Below, piece after piece: positions 1 to 7,895 of a DNA stretch of 22,359 nucleotides (position 1 is its first letter; the number at the start of each line of letters is the position of its first letter). Under the pieces are notes generated by a model, which saw only the letters and a list, made by a program, of their open reading frames with translations, ran no database searches and was not told where the DNA came from. Position numbers and translations under genes: made by a program. This DNA is from CAYZPW01 sp964480475 (GTDB lineage: Bacteria > B130-G9): contig CAYZPW010000057.1 of NCBI GenBank assembly GCA_964480475.1, positions 1-22,359 on the forward strand. The letters are read 5' to 3'.

Positions 1-1273
1 ACTGGTATGCGCCCAAAAGGAACGAGCCGGAGCCGCACGCCGGGTCGAGTATCCGGAGCTCTGCCACCTGTCTCGGCGTCCCTTGGCCGCCATAGCGCCC
101 GCGGTGCGACGGAGGCTCGCAGAGCTTGCCCACGGTGTTCTTGACGATGTAATCCACGATGTAGGTTGGCGTGTAATAGACGCCGCCGGCCTTTCTGACC
201 TCGGGTTTCTCCTCGACCTTCGCCTGATGGCCTTTCGTGAGGCGGATGACCTTGCCCAGGAACTGCTCGTATATCTGGCCCAGGATGTCGGCGGGCAGGA
301 CAGAGAACTCGAACGGGCATTCGGGATAGTAGAGCCGCCTTATAATATCCTTGAGCACCTTGTCGTCAACGGCGAGGTCCAGCGTCCAGCCGTCGTAGTC
401 CTCACGGCCCCGCTCGCTTTTGAAGTGAAACAGCCCGGAGTTGTATTTGTCGTCAGCCTGACTGAAGAGCTGGCCCAGCCGCCCATAAACATTCTCGCTG
501 TTGAGCAGCGCCTGAAGCCGCCCGTAGTTCTCGATGCCCCTGTCCTCGCACATCCGCAGGAACAAAATGCGGTCAACGGTTCTCTGAACGGCCTGGTTCA
601 TCTCCCGAACGCCCAGGTCCTTGTTGCGAAGCGCGATGTTTCTGGCCAGTTCATCCCGCCAGGATTCGATCTCCGCCAGGAACGAGGCGTCAACCTCGGC
701 CGTGCCTCGCTTGCGGCGCGTCGATTCGGCGTATTTGTCGAACGAGCCTTTGAGTATCGCCTCTTTCGAGAAGATGCCCGCGATCTCTTCCCAGCGCTCG
801 ATGTAGTCCGTGTATTTGAGGTATAGCGTGCGGCCCATCGAGGCCTTATCATGCTGCACAGGCCGCATCCGGCAGTCATAGACCGCGAACTCCTCGAAGT
901 CGGTCAGAATGCTCAGCGGCAGCTTGGCCGACCATGCGTAGCGCCTCAGCTGATAGGCCGCCAGCGGGTCACTTCGGATGCTGACGGCGGGCTTCTTTGC
1001 CTCCAGAAAGAACTTGCGCGTCCCGCCGATGCGGAAACAGTAGTCCGGGGCCTTCGTGGCGCCGCCGACCTTGATCGCGTCCTCGTGGATGACCTCTTTG
1101 TATGCCTCGGCATAGCCCGCCTCGTTGTCCATATCCCAGCCGAGCGCCTTGAACATCGGGTCGATGAACTCGATGCGAACCTGCGCCTCGTTATAGCCAC
1201 CTGAGCGGTAGCTGCCGATATTGTCCGAGAACCTCTCGACCAAACCCTTTATGGTGTGAGGCGCATCCGTCAT
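1..1273 (-). CDS. Type IIG-like restriction-modification enzyme (nuclease plus N6-adenine methylase), C-terminus beyond window
   Basis: The minus strand is open for 424 codons from the ATG at 1273 to the window edge, with an in-frame TAA ten codons' distance or less upstream of that ATG. Residues 70-94 hold a PD-(D/E)xK nuclease pattern: Pro76-Asp77 in APDYCF, then Glu91-Ala-Lys93 in FFLEAKK. This is the HsdR_N-like domain that cuts DNA in fused R-M enzymes. A helical linker follows. At 363-377 GGVYYTPTYIVDYIV is the methylase motif X region, and at 408-420 ILDPACGSGSFLL is SAM-binding motif I. The catalytic (N/D)PPY motif and target-recognition domain would lie left of base 1. Nuclease plus Eco57I-type N6-adenine methylase in one chain fits type IIG; a type I-like or phage-defence methylase is the alternative. 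No clear Shine-Dalgarno precedes the ATG. It lies downstream of, and in the same direction as, the sugar-transferase gene. Confidence 0.85.
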   Translation of the reverse strand, partial: MTDAPHTIKGLVERFSDNIGSYRSGGYNEAQVRIEFIDPMFKALGWDMDNEAGYAEAYKEVIHEDAIKVGGATKAPDYCFRIGGTRKFFLEAKKPAVSIRSDPLAAYQLRRYAWSAKLPLSILTDFEEFAVYDCRMRPVQHDKASMGRTLYLKYTDYIERWEEIAGIFSKEAILKGSFDKYAESTRRKRGTAEVDASFLAEIESWRDELARNIALRNKDLGVREMNQAVQRTVDRILFLRMCEDRGIENYGRLQALLNSENVYGRLGQLFSQADDKYNSGLFHFKSERGREDYDGWTLDLAVDDKVLKDIIRRLYYPECPFEFSVLPADILGQIYEQFLGKVIRLTKGHQAKVEEKPEVRKAGGVYYTPTYIVDYIVKNTVGKLCEPPSHRGRYGGQGTPRQVAELRILDPACGSGSFLLGAYQ

Positions 1274-1313
1274 AGGCCAGAATCTACGCAATTAGACTGT
1301 CCCGGTCAACAGA

Positions 1314-1376
1314 ATTGCGGATTGCGGATTGCGGACTTTGGACTTTGAACTTTGAACTTTGAACTTTGAACTTTGA
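1314..1376. repeat. Two abutting heptanucleotide tandem arrays
   Basis: Three perfect ATTGCGG units (1314-1334) are followed without a gap by six ACTTTGR units (1335-1376). The array fills the gap between two minus-strand genes and begins a few bases after the stop of the sugar-transferase gene. Seven is not a multiple of three, so reading through it gives a 7-residue peptide repeat of the FKVQSSK type, a familiar artefact of such arrays in environmental genomes. Heptamer arrays called STRRs are known in cyanobacteria; relation to those is only by analogy. Confidence 0.9.
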
Positions 1377-1381
1377 ACTCT

Positions 1382-3793
1382 CTAGCCCGGCTTTCGGCTG
1401 GAGAAGACAGCGGGAATTGTCTTTAGAAGGATGGAGAAGTCGAGCGCCAGTGAGCGATTCCTGACGTAGTAGAAGTCGTATTCCATGTTCTGGTGGAGCG
1501 GTAGTATCTCGGAGCCTACGAGCTGCCAAAGGCCGGTCAGGCCGGGCTTCACGTCGAACCGGCGCCTCTGCCAGGGCTTGTATTTCCGGGCTATCAGCGG
1601 TATTTCTGGGCGAGGCCCGACGAGGCTCATCTCGCCCCTCATCACGTTGACCAGCTGCGGGAGCTCGTCAAGGTGGTATCGCTCGAGGAAGCTGCCTACC
1701 TTCGTGTATTGAACCGTAAGCGGGATCGGCTTGCCGTCGAGCTGCATCCGCTCCGGGAGATGGAACGTGCGGAACTTGTACAGGAGGAACGGGCGCTCGC
1801 GCAAGCCCAGGCGCTCGAATCTGAGCACGGTCGGGCCTTTGGTCTCGGCCCTGATTGCGATAGATATGACCAACGTCAGAGGCAGCGTGATAATAAAGAG
1901 AAGCAGGCTCAATGCCCGGTCCGTCAGAGCCTTGAGGGTAAGGTATATGGCCGATGTCTCCGAGGGCCCGAAATCGACAAGCGGCAGGTCGCCCACGCTT
2001 CCCATCTCGACCTTTCCGGTCATTATCGAGAACGCGTCTGACACGATGTGGAACCCGACGTCTGCGCTCTCGCACTGTGCCACGAGGTTCAAAACGTCGC
2101 TGTGTGGGAGGTTAGGCTTTGAGATATAGATTTCGTCGATTCTGTGCTTCTCGATGATTGAATCGAGCTCGAACGTCGGCCCGAGCACCGGAATCGAAAC
2201 CACCCGGCCGCGAGGGCCCCGCCACTCAAGGGACCTAAGGTCTGTGTCATCGACGAAACCCACAACCTCGTAGCCGAGCTTTGGGAACGAATGGAGTTTG
2301 TGGCCCACCAGTCGGGCCGACTCGCCCGTCCCAACCACGACGGCGCGTAGCCTGTCATAGCCCTTGCCGAGCAGGAGCGCCTGCACAAAGTAGATGAGCG
2401 ATCTCTCAAGGCTGGCGAGCACGAGGCTTATCGCCCAGAACAGCAGCACCATCGAGCGGGAATACTCTATCCTGGCAAGGTACAGGGCTGCCATCGTGAT
2501 GATCGCGAGCTGCGACACCGCGAAAAACACCTTCGCCAGCTGGTAGGGCCTGAACGTGCTTCTTGCAGAGTGGTAGAGGCCAAACGCGCCGAAGACTATG
2601 AGCCAAAGCAGAGTGGTGGCCGGAAGCGTCATGAAGTAGATTGACGGCGGGAGGATGCCCGGCTTGAAGTATCTGGCGTATTGGCTGAGGCCCATGAAAT
2701 CGAGCACGAGGTTTATGTGGCTCCTGAGCCAATAGAGCAGAACGAGCGAGAGATTGCACACAACGATGTCGCTCGCAATTAGGATCGTTGGGAATAGAAG
2801 CTTTCTCTTCTTTTGGGATGCGATGCCAGCAAGCAGGCCGAACCCAAAGGAAAGCGAGCGCACAAGGAGAAAGAACGGTGCAAGAGATGCAAGCTTTCTG
2901 TCCTTCTTGGCCGTTGCGAGTGAGAAAGGCAGACAGCACACCACGAAGGCGATCACGGCGGAGGCGAGGAGCCATCCAACAAACTCCTGAAACAAGAGCG
3001 AGCCAAGCACCGCCCCCAGAAGATAAAAGGCGAGCAGAATCTGCATCTTGAGCGTTTGAGGCGTGTAGGAATCCTTGAACACCTTGCTCGGGAACTTGTC
3101 ATAGACGAAAGTTCGCCAGTAGGCGCGTGTGAACTTGAGCCTCGCGTATTTCCATAGGCCGTCGGGATGTGTGTGATAGACGATGGCGTCAGGGCTGAAG
3201 ACCATCTTGTGGTTCTTCTGCGCCACCTTGAACGAGAGCTCAACATCCTCGTTGTTCGCCTTGGGGTAGCGCGGGTTGAAGCCGCCCACCTGCTCAAAGA
3301 CCTTCTTCCTAAAGGCCGCTGAATAGCTATCGACGAAATCTATGGTCCGGCGGCGAGCCAGCCGCTTGAAACGCTCCTCGAACTCCGACTGTGCAAATCG
3401 CGCCGTAAGCTGCGTCTGCCGCGTCCGATATGCGCCCTTCACGCCCGCGACATCCGAATCGCGCACAAACGGATTGACCATCTCGCGCAGCCAATTCGGC
3501 TCGGGCACGCAGTCGGCGTCCGTGAACACGATTATCTCGCCTCGGGCATTCTTGACGCCCGCGTTCCTTGCTGTCGCAGGACCTTTGTTGTCTTGGTAGA
3601 TGTACCTGACATCGAATTGCTTCACGATGGCCGCCGTGCCGTCCGTCGAGCCGTCATCGACGACGATCACCTCGAACTCTCGCCGCGGCACGTCCTGCGC
3701 GGCCAGCGCCTCGAGGCATTCGGCTATGGCGCCCTCGCCGTTATAGACCGGAATGATTACGGAGAATTTGGGGCCCCTCGTGGCGGTCGCCAT
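1382..3793 (-). CDS. Fusion of family-2 glycosyltransferase and polyprenyl-phosphate sugar-phosphate transferase
   Basis: This 803-residue membrane protein joins two enzymes that are normally separate. Residues 9-230 are a GT-A family-2 glycosyltransferase: SVIIPVYNGE at 11, VVDDGST at 44, the metal-binding TDAD at 91-94, and NED at 181-183. Hydrophobic segments follow at about 249-290 and 303-325, then a four-helix block at about 333-470. Residues 482-600 are the Rossmann-like CoA_binding_3 domain typical of large monotopic phosphoglycosyltransferases (WbaP type). Residues 621-800 are the bacterial sugar transferase domain, with YKFRTF at 672, catalytic Asp709-Glu710 in LDELPQ, and SLVGPRPE at 723. 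The C-terminal half would put a phosphosugar on undecaprenyl phosphate at the inner membrane, starting a polysaccharide or glycan. The N-terminal half could add the second sugar. The start lies 31 nt after aroQ, so the two are probably co-transcribed. The stop is TAG. Confidence 0.93.
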   Translation of the reverse strand: MATATRGPKFSVIIPVYNGEGAIAECLEALAAQDVPRREFEVIVVDDGSTDGTAAIVKQFDVRYIYQDNKGPATARNAGVKNARGEIIVFTDADCVPEPNWLREMVNPFVRDSDVAGVKGAYRTRQTQLTARFAQSEFEERFKRLARRRTIDFVDSYSAAFRKKVFEQVGGFNPRYPKANNEDVELSFKVAQKNHKMVFSPDAIVYHTHPDGLWKYARLKFTRAYWRTFVYDKFPSKVFKDSYTPQTLKMQILLAFYLLGAVLGSLLFQEFVGWLLASAVIAFVVCCLPFSLATAKKDRKLASLAPFFLLVRSLSFGFGLLAGIASQKKRKLLFPTILIASDIVVCNLSLVLLYWLRSHINLVLDFMGLSQYARYFKPGILPPSIYFMTLPATTLLWLIVFGAFGLYHSARSTFRPYQLAKVFFAVSQLAIITMAALYLARIEYSRSMVLLFWAISLVLASLERSLIYFVQALLLGKGYDRLRAVVVGTGESARLVGHKLHSFPKLGYEVVGFVDDTDLRSLEWRGPRGRVVSIPVLGPTFELDSIIEKHRIDEIYISKPNLPHSDVLNLVAQCESADVGFHIVSDAFSIMTGKVEMGSVGDLPLVDFGPSETSAIYLTLKALTDRALSLLLFIITLPLTLVISIAIRAETKGPTVLRFERLGLRERPFLLYKFRTFHLPERMQLDGKPIPLTVQYTKVGSFLERYHLDELPQLVNVMRGEMSLVGPRPEIPLIARKYKPWQRRRFDVKPGLTGLWQLVGSEILPLHQNMEYDFYYVRNRSLALDFSILLKTIPAVFSSRKPG

Positions 3794-3824
3794 TAGCTCT
3801 ATGTCCTAGGATACGATCTGTTGT

Positions 3825-4283
3825 TTAAGTTTCTTGGCTGAGCATCGCAACCGCGGCTCTGAGAGCAAGATAATACGAATCGACGCCCAGTCCGCATATC
3901 ATCCCTCGGCAGGCGCCGGCGGTAACCATCTTCTGCCTGAACGCCTCCCTCCTGAAGATGTTGGAGACGTGAACCTCGATTACAGGCAATGTGCACGCGG
4001 AGATGGCGTCCCGTATCGCGATGCTGCTGTTGCTGTAGCCCGCCGGGTTGATGACTATCGCCGAGAATCCCTCCGGCCCGGCGGCCTGAATCCTGTCGAT
4101 GATACCGCCCTCGCTGTTCGACTGGAAAGCCTTGACCTCAACACCTAATTCCCGACCGAGCTGCGAAAGCTGTCGGTCAACGGCCTCAAGCGACGTCGTC
4201 CCATAGGTCTCAGGCTCGCGCCGCCCCAAAAGATTCATGTTAGGCCCGTGAATAACGAGAACCCTTCCTGTATCATCAATCAT
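3825..4283 (-). CDS. aroQ: 3-dehydroquinate dehydratase, type II
   Basis: The 152-residue product is a full-length type II dehydroquinase, which removes water from 3-dehydroquinate in the shikimate pathway in the cytoplasm. Visible family motifs are GPNMNLLGRREPETYG near the N-terminus (lid-loop Arg and the catalytic Tyr), QSNSEGGIID, NPAGYSNSSIAIRDA, and EVHVSNIFRREAFRQ with the catalytic His. The frame is open further up to an ATG at 4370. I chose the ATG at 4283 because GAGG lies 8 nt before it, because family members begin close to the IHGPNMN motif, and because the predicted promoter places the transcript start downstream of 4370. The next gene, the sugar transferase fusion, starts 31 nt after the TAA stop. 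Confidence 0.95.
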   Translation of the reverse strand: MIDDTGRVLVIHGPNMNLLGRREPETYGTTSLEAVDRQLSQLGRELGVEVKAFQSNSEGGIIDRIQAAGPEGFSAIVINPAGYSNSSIAIRDAISACTLPVIEVHVSNIFRREAFRQKMVTAGACRGMICGLGVDSYYLALRAAVAMLSQET

Positions 4284-4354
4284 CTTGACTACCTCATCTG
4301 TGAACCGCTTCTTTCCGAAATGGCTAGCACTTCCGCTTGCCAAGTCTTTTGAAG

Positions 4355-4383
4355 AGGATGCTCTGGCCATCGGCTCATGTCAA
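4355..4383 (-). promoter_or_regulatory. Predicted sigma-70-type promoter for aroQ and the sugar-transferase gene
   Basis: On the minus strand TTGACA (4378-4383) is followed after 17 nt by CATCCT (4355-4360). The -35 is perfect and the -10 is weak (3 of 6). The predicted transcription start near 4348 lies upstream of the aroQ ATG at 4283, consistent with the shorter aroQ start. Confidence 0.45.
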
Positions 4384-4831
4384 CCCAAAGGGGTCGAGTT
4401 TCCCCGTTAGGGAAACGGGCGAAAGGGGAAAAAGGGGAAAGGGCGAAAAGGAAGAGACTAATAGTAACCAGAAAGGCTCAGTGCGGTGCCCGGCGAATCG
4501 GAGACAGGGTATCGCAGGGCCTCTTCTGGCAGACAGATGTATCTCACATCGCAAGTGCTCTTAATGCAGCCATATACACAATAACTCAGCGATTGGCGCT
4601 TCAGTTTTGGGGAAACTCCTAAAAGGTCGGAAGCTCCCTTACTTCGTCTTTCTTATCCGGACATGTGACAGGGTAACTCGGGGGGTGCGCCGCCTCGCTT
4701 CAGTATATCGCGATAGAGCCATCGCGCAACAAACACCCAAGGAATATGGTTGGATTTGCTGCGGGACGAAGTGGCGTTGTCGTTACCTGGCGGGGCGCAG
4801 AGACCATGGACGCATTACGCGCCCGTTCTGT
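4384..4831. other. Gene-free gap with a purine-rich tract and a solitary repeat end
   Basis: I see no credible gene here. The plus-strand frames that open in it have no recognisable motif and start far from any Shine-Dalgarno. A G/A-rich tract at about 4408-4456 is built of irregular GGGAAA/GGGCGAAA units. At 4608-4620 TGGGGAAACTCCT is identical to the right end of the inverted-repeat element at 14565-14577, and the bases just before it are also similar. It looks like a single leftover end of that element. Confidence 0.5.
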
Positions 4832-5746
4832 TCAACGACCCGTCATTGGCAGGGAGACCTTCTCAGATTCAAAGATCGCCAGCAAAGGCGTTTTCTTGAA
4901 CAGTGTTCTATAGCAGCAATGAAGATACCAGATTCTTTCCCACAGCGGGTCGTTCTTTGAGAGTCTCAGAACCTTGATCTTCAGGTCGTCCGACGCTGTT
5001 TTTGCGTCGATCACAACTCCGTGGCTTAGCTATTCGTTTGTGTCCGAGAGTCTCTTCGCAATGTTCTCTGCATTCTCGGCATCCTCGGCTCCTGGCAGCA
5101 TGTGTCTCTTAAGCCATTCCGTGGCCAATAGTCTCGACCGGGTTATGGCGTTGGTGCACTGTTTTAGGAGCCCGGGGTATAGCTATTGTAGGATAGGGTA
5201 ATACGCGGGAGACAATCTATGTGATCTGGCCGCGGTCGCCTTCGCGTCGTCGAAGTCATCAATAATGCTCTGAGCCGATACATAATGAGTGGTGCCTCCC
5301 GGATCAGTTATCGGGAACTGTGGGTCAATCGGCCCGAGTTCAGATGCTATCCCCATGACAACTTCCTCAGAGGCCAAAGCCAAGAAGGTCGCCGCGCTCT
5401 TGGCCCACTCAGGAACAACCACTCGCAGCGATTGTGCACAATCCCAGCACATCTGTGCTATCTTATCGGCAGCGTCAAGATCCCCGCCGGCGCTATTGAT
5501 CATCAGGTCGATGCTTGAATCAGCGGGGACGTGCTGGAGGAGATCGCAGAAGGGAGGGATATCATCGTTGCTGACAAACGCTGTCACGCCTACCGAGGTG
5601 TCCTGCTCACAAACCAGCAATAACCTACCCGTCATTTCCTGAATGCTGCGGATCTGGTCTTGTCGATCATAGCGGTCGCTACGAAGAGCTCTGTAGAGAG
5701 ACGTCTGTGGAAACGGGGAATCAGCTAGCAGTTCACTCGTGGACAC
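4832..5746 (-). pseudogene. Serine dehydrogenase-proteinase-like (SDH, Clp-fold) gene with two in-frame amber codons
   Basis: Starting at GTG 5746, with CGGAG six bases before it, one uninterrupted reading frame runs 304 codons to a TGA at 4832, close to the length I recall for this family (roughly 280-300). It is broken only by TAG at codon 188 (5183-5185) and TAG at codon 239 (5030-5032). Before the first TAG are NSAGGDLDAA (84-93) and the Clp/SppA-type serine segment WAKSAATFLALASEEVVMG with Lys116-Ser117. Between the stops are LLKQCTNAITRSR and TEWLKRHML. After the second come LSHGVVID, LKIKVLRL and DPLWERIWYLH, matching the usual C-terminal half of SDH proteins. There is no frameshift. 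TAG ends several ordinary genes in this window, so a general reassignment is excluded. Either two nonsense mutations inactivated it, or a truncated or read-through protein is made. The family is a membrane-associated or cytosolic serine hydrolase-like group of poorly known function. Confidence 0.8.
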
Positions 5747-5959
5747 TCAGTACTCCGAGAGTACTGTGGCCACATAAACCGGATCATGTCTGCGCCTGTT
5801 CTTGCGCGCAGGCGCTGTTTCCTTCAAATACTCCAGGTAGCTCTTCTTGAACTCCGCGAACCTCTTGGAGAACTCACTGAAGCTTTCTATGGTGCCTTTT
5901 TCGGGATTCGTTTCTAAGGCTCTCTGACCCCACAGCTCGCGTGTAGTCTCCTCTGACAT
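5747..5959 (-). CDS. Small hypothetical protein upstream of the SDH-like protease gene
   Basis: A 70-residue soluble, charged protein that I do not recognise. The first 40 residues look helical and rich in Phe, Lys and Glu (FSEFSKRFAEFKKSYLEYLKE). A basic stretch, ARKNRRRHD, and an ending VATVLSEY follow. The ATG at 5959 has a strong GGAGGAG seven bases upstream. Its TGA stop is immediately followed by the GTG start of the SDH-like gene, so the two are translationally coupled. It has its own good promoter and is the first gene of the unit. A partner or regulator of the protease is possible but is inference from position only. Confidence 0.75.
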   Translation of the reverse strand: MSEETTRELWGQRALETNPEKGTIESFSEFSKRFAEFKKSYLEYLKETAPARKNRRRHDPVYVATVLSEY

Positions 5960-5992
5960 CGCTTTGCTCCTCCGTTTCCTATCGCCGCAAGT

Positions 5993-6027
5993 GGTGAGCC
6001 CACACCATGAAACAGCCCAGGCTCACC
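5993..6027. promoter_or_regulatory. Perfect 8-bp inverted repeat at the predicted transcription start (operator or leader hairpin)
   Basis: GGTGAGCC (5993-6000) and GGCTCACC (6020-6027) are perfect inverted copies separated by 19 nt. The right arm covers the transcription start predicted from the minus-strand promoter at 6033-6062. The left arm lies 26 nt upstream of the Shine-Dalgarno of the 70-residue gene. It could bind a dimeric repressor or fold at the mRNA 5' end. No other copy was noticed in the window. Confidence 0.45.
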
Positions 6028-6032
6028 TCTAG

Positions 6033-6062
6033 ACTATAGGTCATACTGATGTGCAACGTCAA
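6033..6062 (-). promoter_or_regulatory. Predicted sigma-70-type promoter of the small protein/SDH-like protease unit
   Basis: Read on the minus strand: TTGACG (6057-6062), 18-nt spacer, TATAGT (6033-6038). Each hexamer matches consensus at 5 of 6. The start codon at 5959 lies about 67 nt from the predicted start of transcription. Confidence 0.65.
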
Positions 6063-6330
6063 CCTGCACGAAGCCGGCCGTAATGAGGCCCGCTGCATGC
6101 ACGTTGGTCTGCAACAGCAGTAACCCGCAAAGGGCACTCCACCCCCCTATTGCGCCGGAGGAATCCGTGCGTACACACGTTACAGCGCAGACAACAGGAA
6201 TACGGACCGATTGTTGCCTCAGAAGAGCTCATATAGACAGACTTCTGTGCCCCATCTGTTCAGTGCAAGCTCTTTGTAGCGTCGTCTCCGGCCCCTTGAT
6301 TCCGGTTTGCAGGCCGACTACTTTTGGGCA
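6063..6330. other. Divergent intergenic region before the ligase operon
   Basis: No gene is supported here. A TATAGA at about 6231-6236 could be a -10 for the plus-strand operon, but the -35 candidates (TTGTTG region) are poorly spaced. I found no clear hairpin or terminator. Confidence 0.4.
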
Positions 6331-7884
6331 ATGGACAAGACCATCCATTCAAGTCGTGGAGAAACGCTCTACGAATTGCTCTGCGCGTCGGCCGGGCGCT
6401 TCGGTCAGAAGCCGGCTCTTTATTACCTGTCGTCGATGTTCACCTACGGCCGCGTGCTTGATGAGGTGAATCGGTTAGCAGACCTGCTCTCTAAACAAGG
6501 CGTTGGCAAAGGCGACCGGGTGTTCATTGCCATGCCCAACTCGCCTGCCTTTACTATCGCTTATTTCGCGGCTTTCAAGCTCGGGGCAATCGCTGTCCCA
6601 CTTTCGACGAGCTTCACGCCCACGGAGATGGCCTCTTTGATCGATCATTCAAAGCCCATCGCTGGCTTAGTTTCCGAGGAGATGCGACACGCTGTTGAGG
6701 AGAGCGTAAAACTGGCGGGCATAAGCCCTGTTTTGGTGACCGCAGGCTGGGACGCGGCCGGTGAGATTCAGTATTCGGTCTCCGGAAGCCGTGGACCAAT
6801 TGAGGTCGAGCGGAGCATTATCGCGCCCGCCGATTCGGCAGTGATAATCTACACATCAGGTACCACGGGAAGACCCAAGGGCGTCGTTCTTTCGCATCGC
6901 AACATCATCTCAAACACGAGGAGCTGCCGGGCCGCGATGCCCGTCTCAGAAGCGGACGTGTTTGTCGCTTTTTTGCCGATGTATCACTCCTTCGGCTTTA
7001 CCGTATGCACGATATTGCCGGTCTTGCTCGGGTCAACTTGCGTCGTTCTCCCGGGCCCGAAAAAGGAGCTAATAGCCGCGGCCGTGAAGCGCTCCAGCGT
7101 TACCGCATTCATCGGCATACCCGCTCTATATGGAATCCTGGCCAGAGCCGATGAGACCACCGCCTCGCTTTTCGACACCGTTCGCTTCTTTGTGTCAGGC
7201 GCGGCGCCTCTTCCAGTCTCGACGATAGAGGCCTTCTCAAAACGATACAAAGGCCCGCTGCTTGAGGGCTATGGCCTGACCGAGGCGGCGCCGGTCGTCT
7301 CGTTCAATCCATTCGACGGTGTTCGGAAGGCCGGCTCAATTGGCGCTCCAGTGCCGGGCGTTAAGGTTCGCGTGGTTGACGAGAGCGGCGATGACCTGCC
7401 GCCCGACGAGATCGGCGAGCTTCTCGTCAAGGGCCCGAACGTGATGACCGGCTACTTCTCCGATGATGCTGCAACTCGAGACAAGATGCGTGACGGTTGG
7501 CTCTACACGGGCGACATGGCAAGAATAGACCGCGATGGTTATATCTACATTGAGGACCGCAAGGACGACATGATCCTCGTCCAGGGCGCGAACGTCTATC
7601 CGCACGAGATCGAGGATTCGATAAGAAGTATTTCAGGGGTCATTGACGTTGCTGTGGTCGGTGTCACCGACTCGCACCTCGGGAAGCGACCCGTTGCCGT
7701 TATTCAGCGCGCAGAGGGCGCGTCCCTTGAGAAGGCCACGATTCTCGCGCATTGTCGCGAGCATCTTTCTGGCCACAAGGTCCCCAGGCGGCTCCATTTC
7801 TGGGACACGCTGCCGCTTTCGCCGCTTGGAAAGCCACTGAAGCGGAAGATTCGAGAGATGCTGAATTCACAACCCAAAGGTTGA
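6331..7884 (+). CDS. AMP-forming acyl-CoA synthetase-like ligase (FadD-like)
   Basis: A 517-residue member of the ANL adenylating superfamily, which activates a carboxylic acid as acyl-AMP and passes it to CoA or another thiol. With Met at 6331 as residue 1, the core motifs are all present: the phosphate loop YTSGTTGRPKG at 174-184, EGYGLTE at 312-318, GWLYTGD near 389-395, DRKDDMI near 409-415, and the C-terminal catalytic Lys501 in SPLGKPLKRK. The size fits long- or medium-chain acyl-CoA synthetases; the substrate cannot be read from sequence. The frame is open back to a TTG at 6307, which would add 8 residues. I prefer the ATG, but neither has a convincing Shine-Dalgarno. The FAD oxidoreductase starts 11 nt after its TGA. 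Confidence 0.93.
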   Translation: MDKTIHSSRGETLYELLCASAGRFGQKPALYYLSSMFTYGRVLDEVNRLADLLSKQGVGKGDRVFIAMPNSPAFTIAYFAAFKLGAIAVPLSTSFTPTEMASLIDHSKPIAGLVSEEMRHAVEESVKLAGISPVLVTAGWDAAGEIQYSVSGSRGPIEVERSIIAPADSAVIIYTSGTTGRPKGVVLSHRNIISNTRSCRAAMPVSEADVFVAFLPMYHSFGFTVCTILPVLLGSTCVVLPGPKKELIAAAVKRSSVTAFIGIPALYGILARADETTASLFDTVRFFVSGAAPLPVSTIEAFSKRYKGPLLEGYGLTEAAPVVSFNPFDGVRKAGSIGAPVPGVKVRVVDESGDDLPPDEIGELLVKGPNVMTGYFSDDAATRDKMRDGWLYTGDMARIDRDGYIYIEDRKDDMILVQGANVYPHEIEDSIRSISGVIDVAVVGVTDSHLGKRPVAVIQRAEGASLEKATILAHCREHLSGHKVPRRLHFWDTLPLSPLGKPLKRKIREMLNSQPKG

Positions 7885-7895
7885 TCGGAACTAGG

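Noticed and set aside
83..826. A 247-residue plus-strand open frame
   Set aside because: It is the antisense shadow of the restriction-modification gene, whose minus-strand frame has recognisable nuclease and methylase motifs.
1314..1376. Possible CRISPR array
   Set aside because: Units are 7 bp with no spacers. The 33-nt pair at 21364-21435 has only two units and a 6-nt gap, so it is not CRISPR either.
4607..4960. A 117-residue plus-strand open frame in the aroQ/protease gap
   Set aside because: Arg- and Cys-rich without motifs, no ribosome site, and its 3' part is antisense to the conserved C-terminus of the SDH-like protein.
4832..5746. Genome-wide amber reassignment or pyrrolysine as a certain explanation
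   Set aside because: TAG is the natural stop of at least five ordinary genes in the window, and no pyl gene or suppressor tRNA is visible here.
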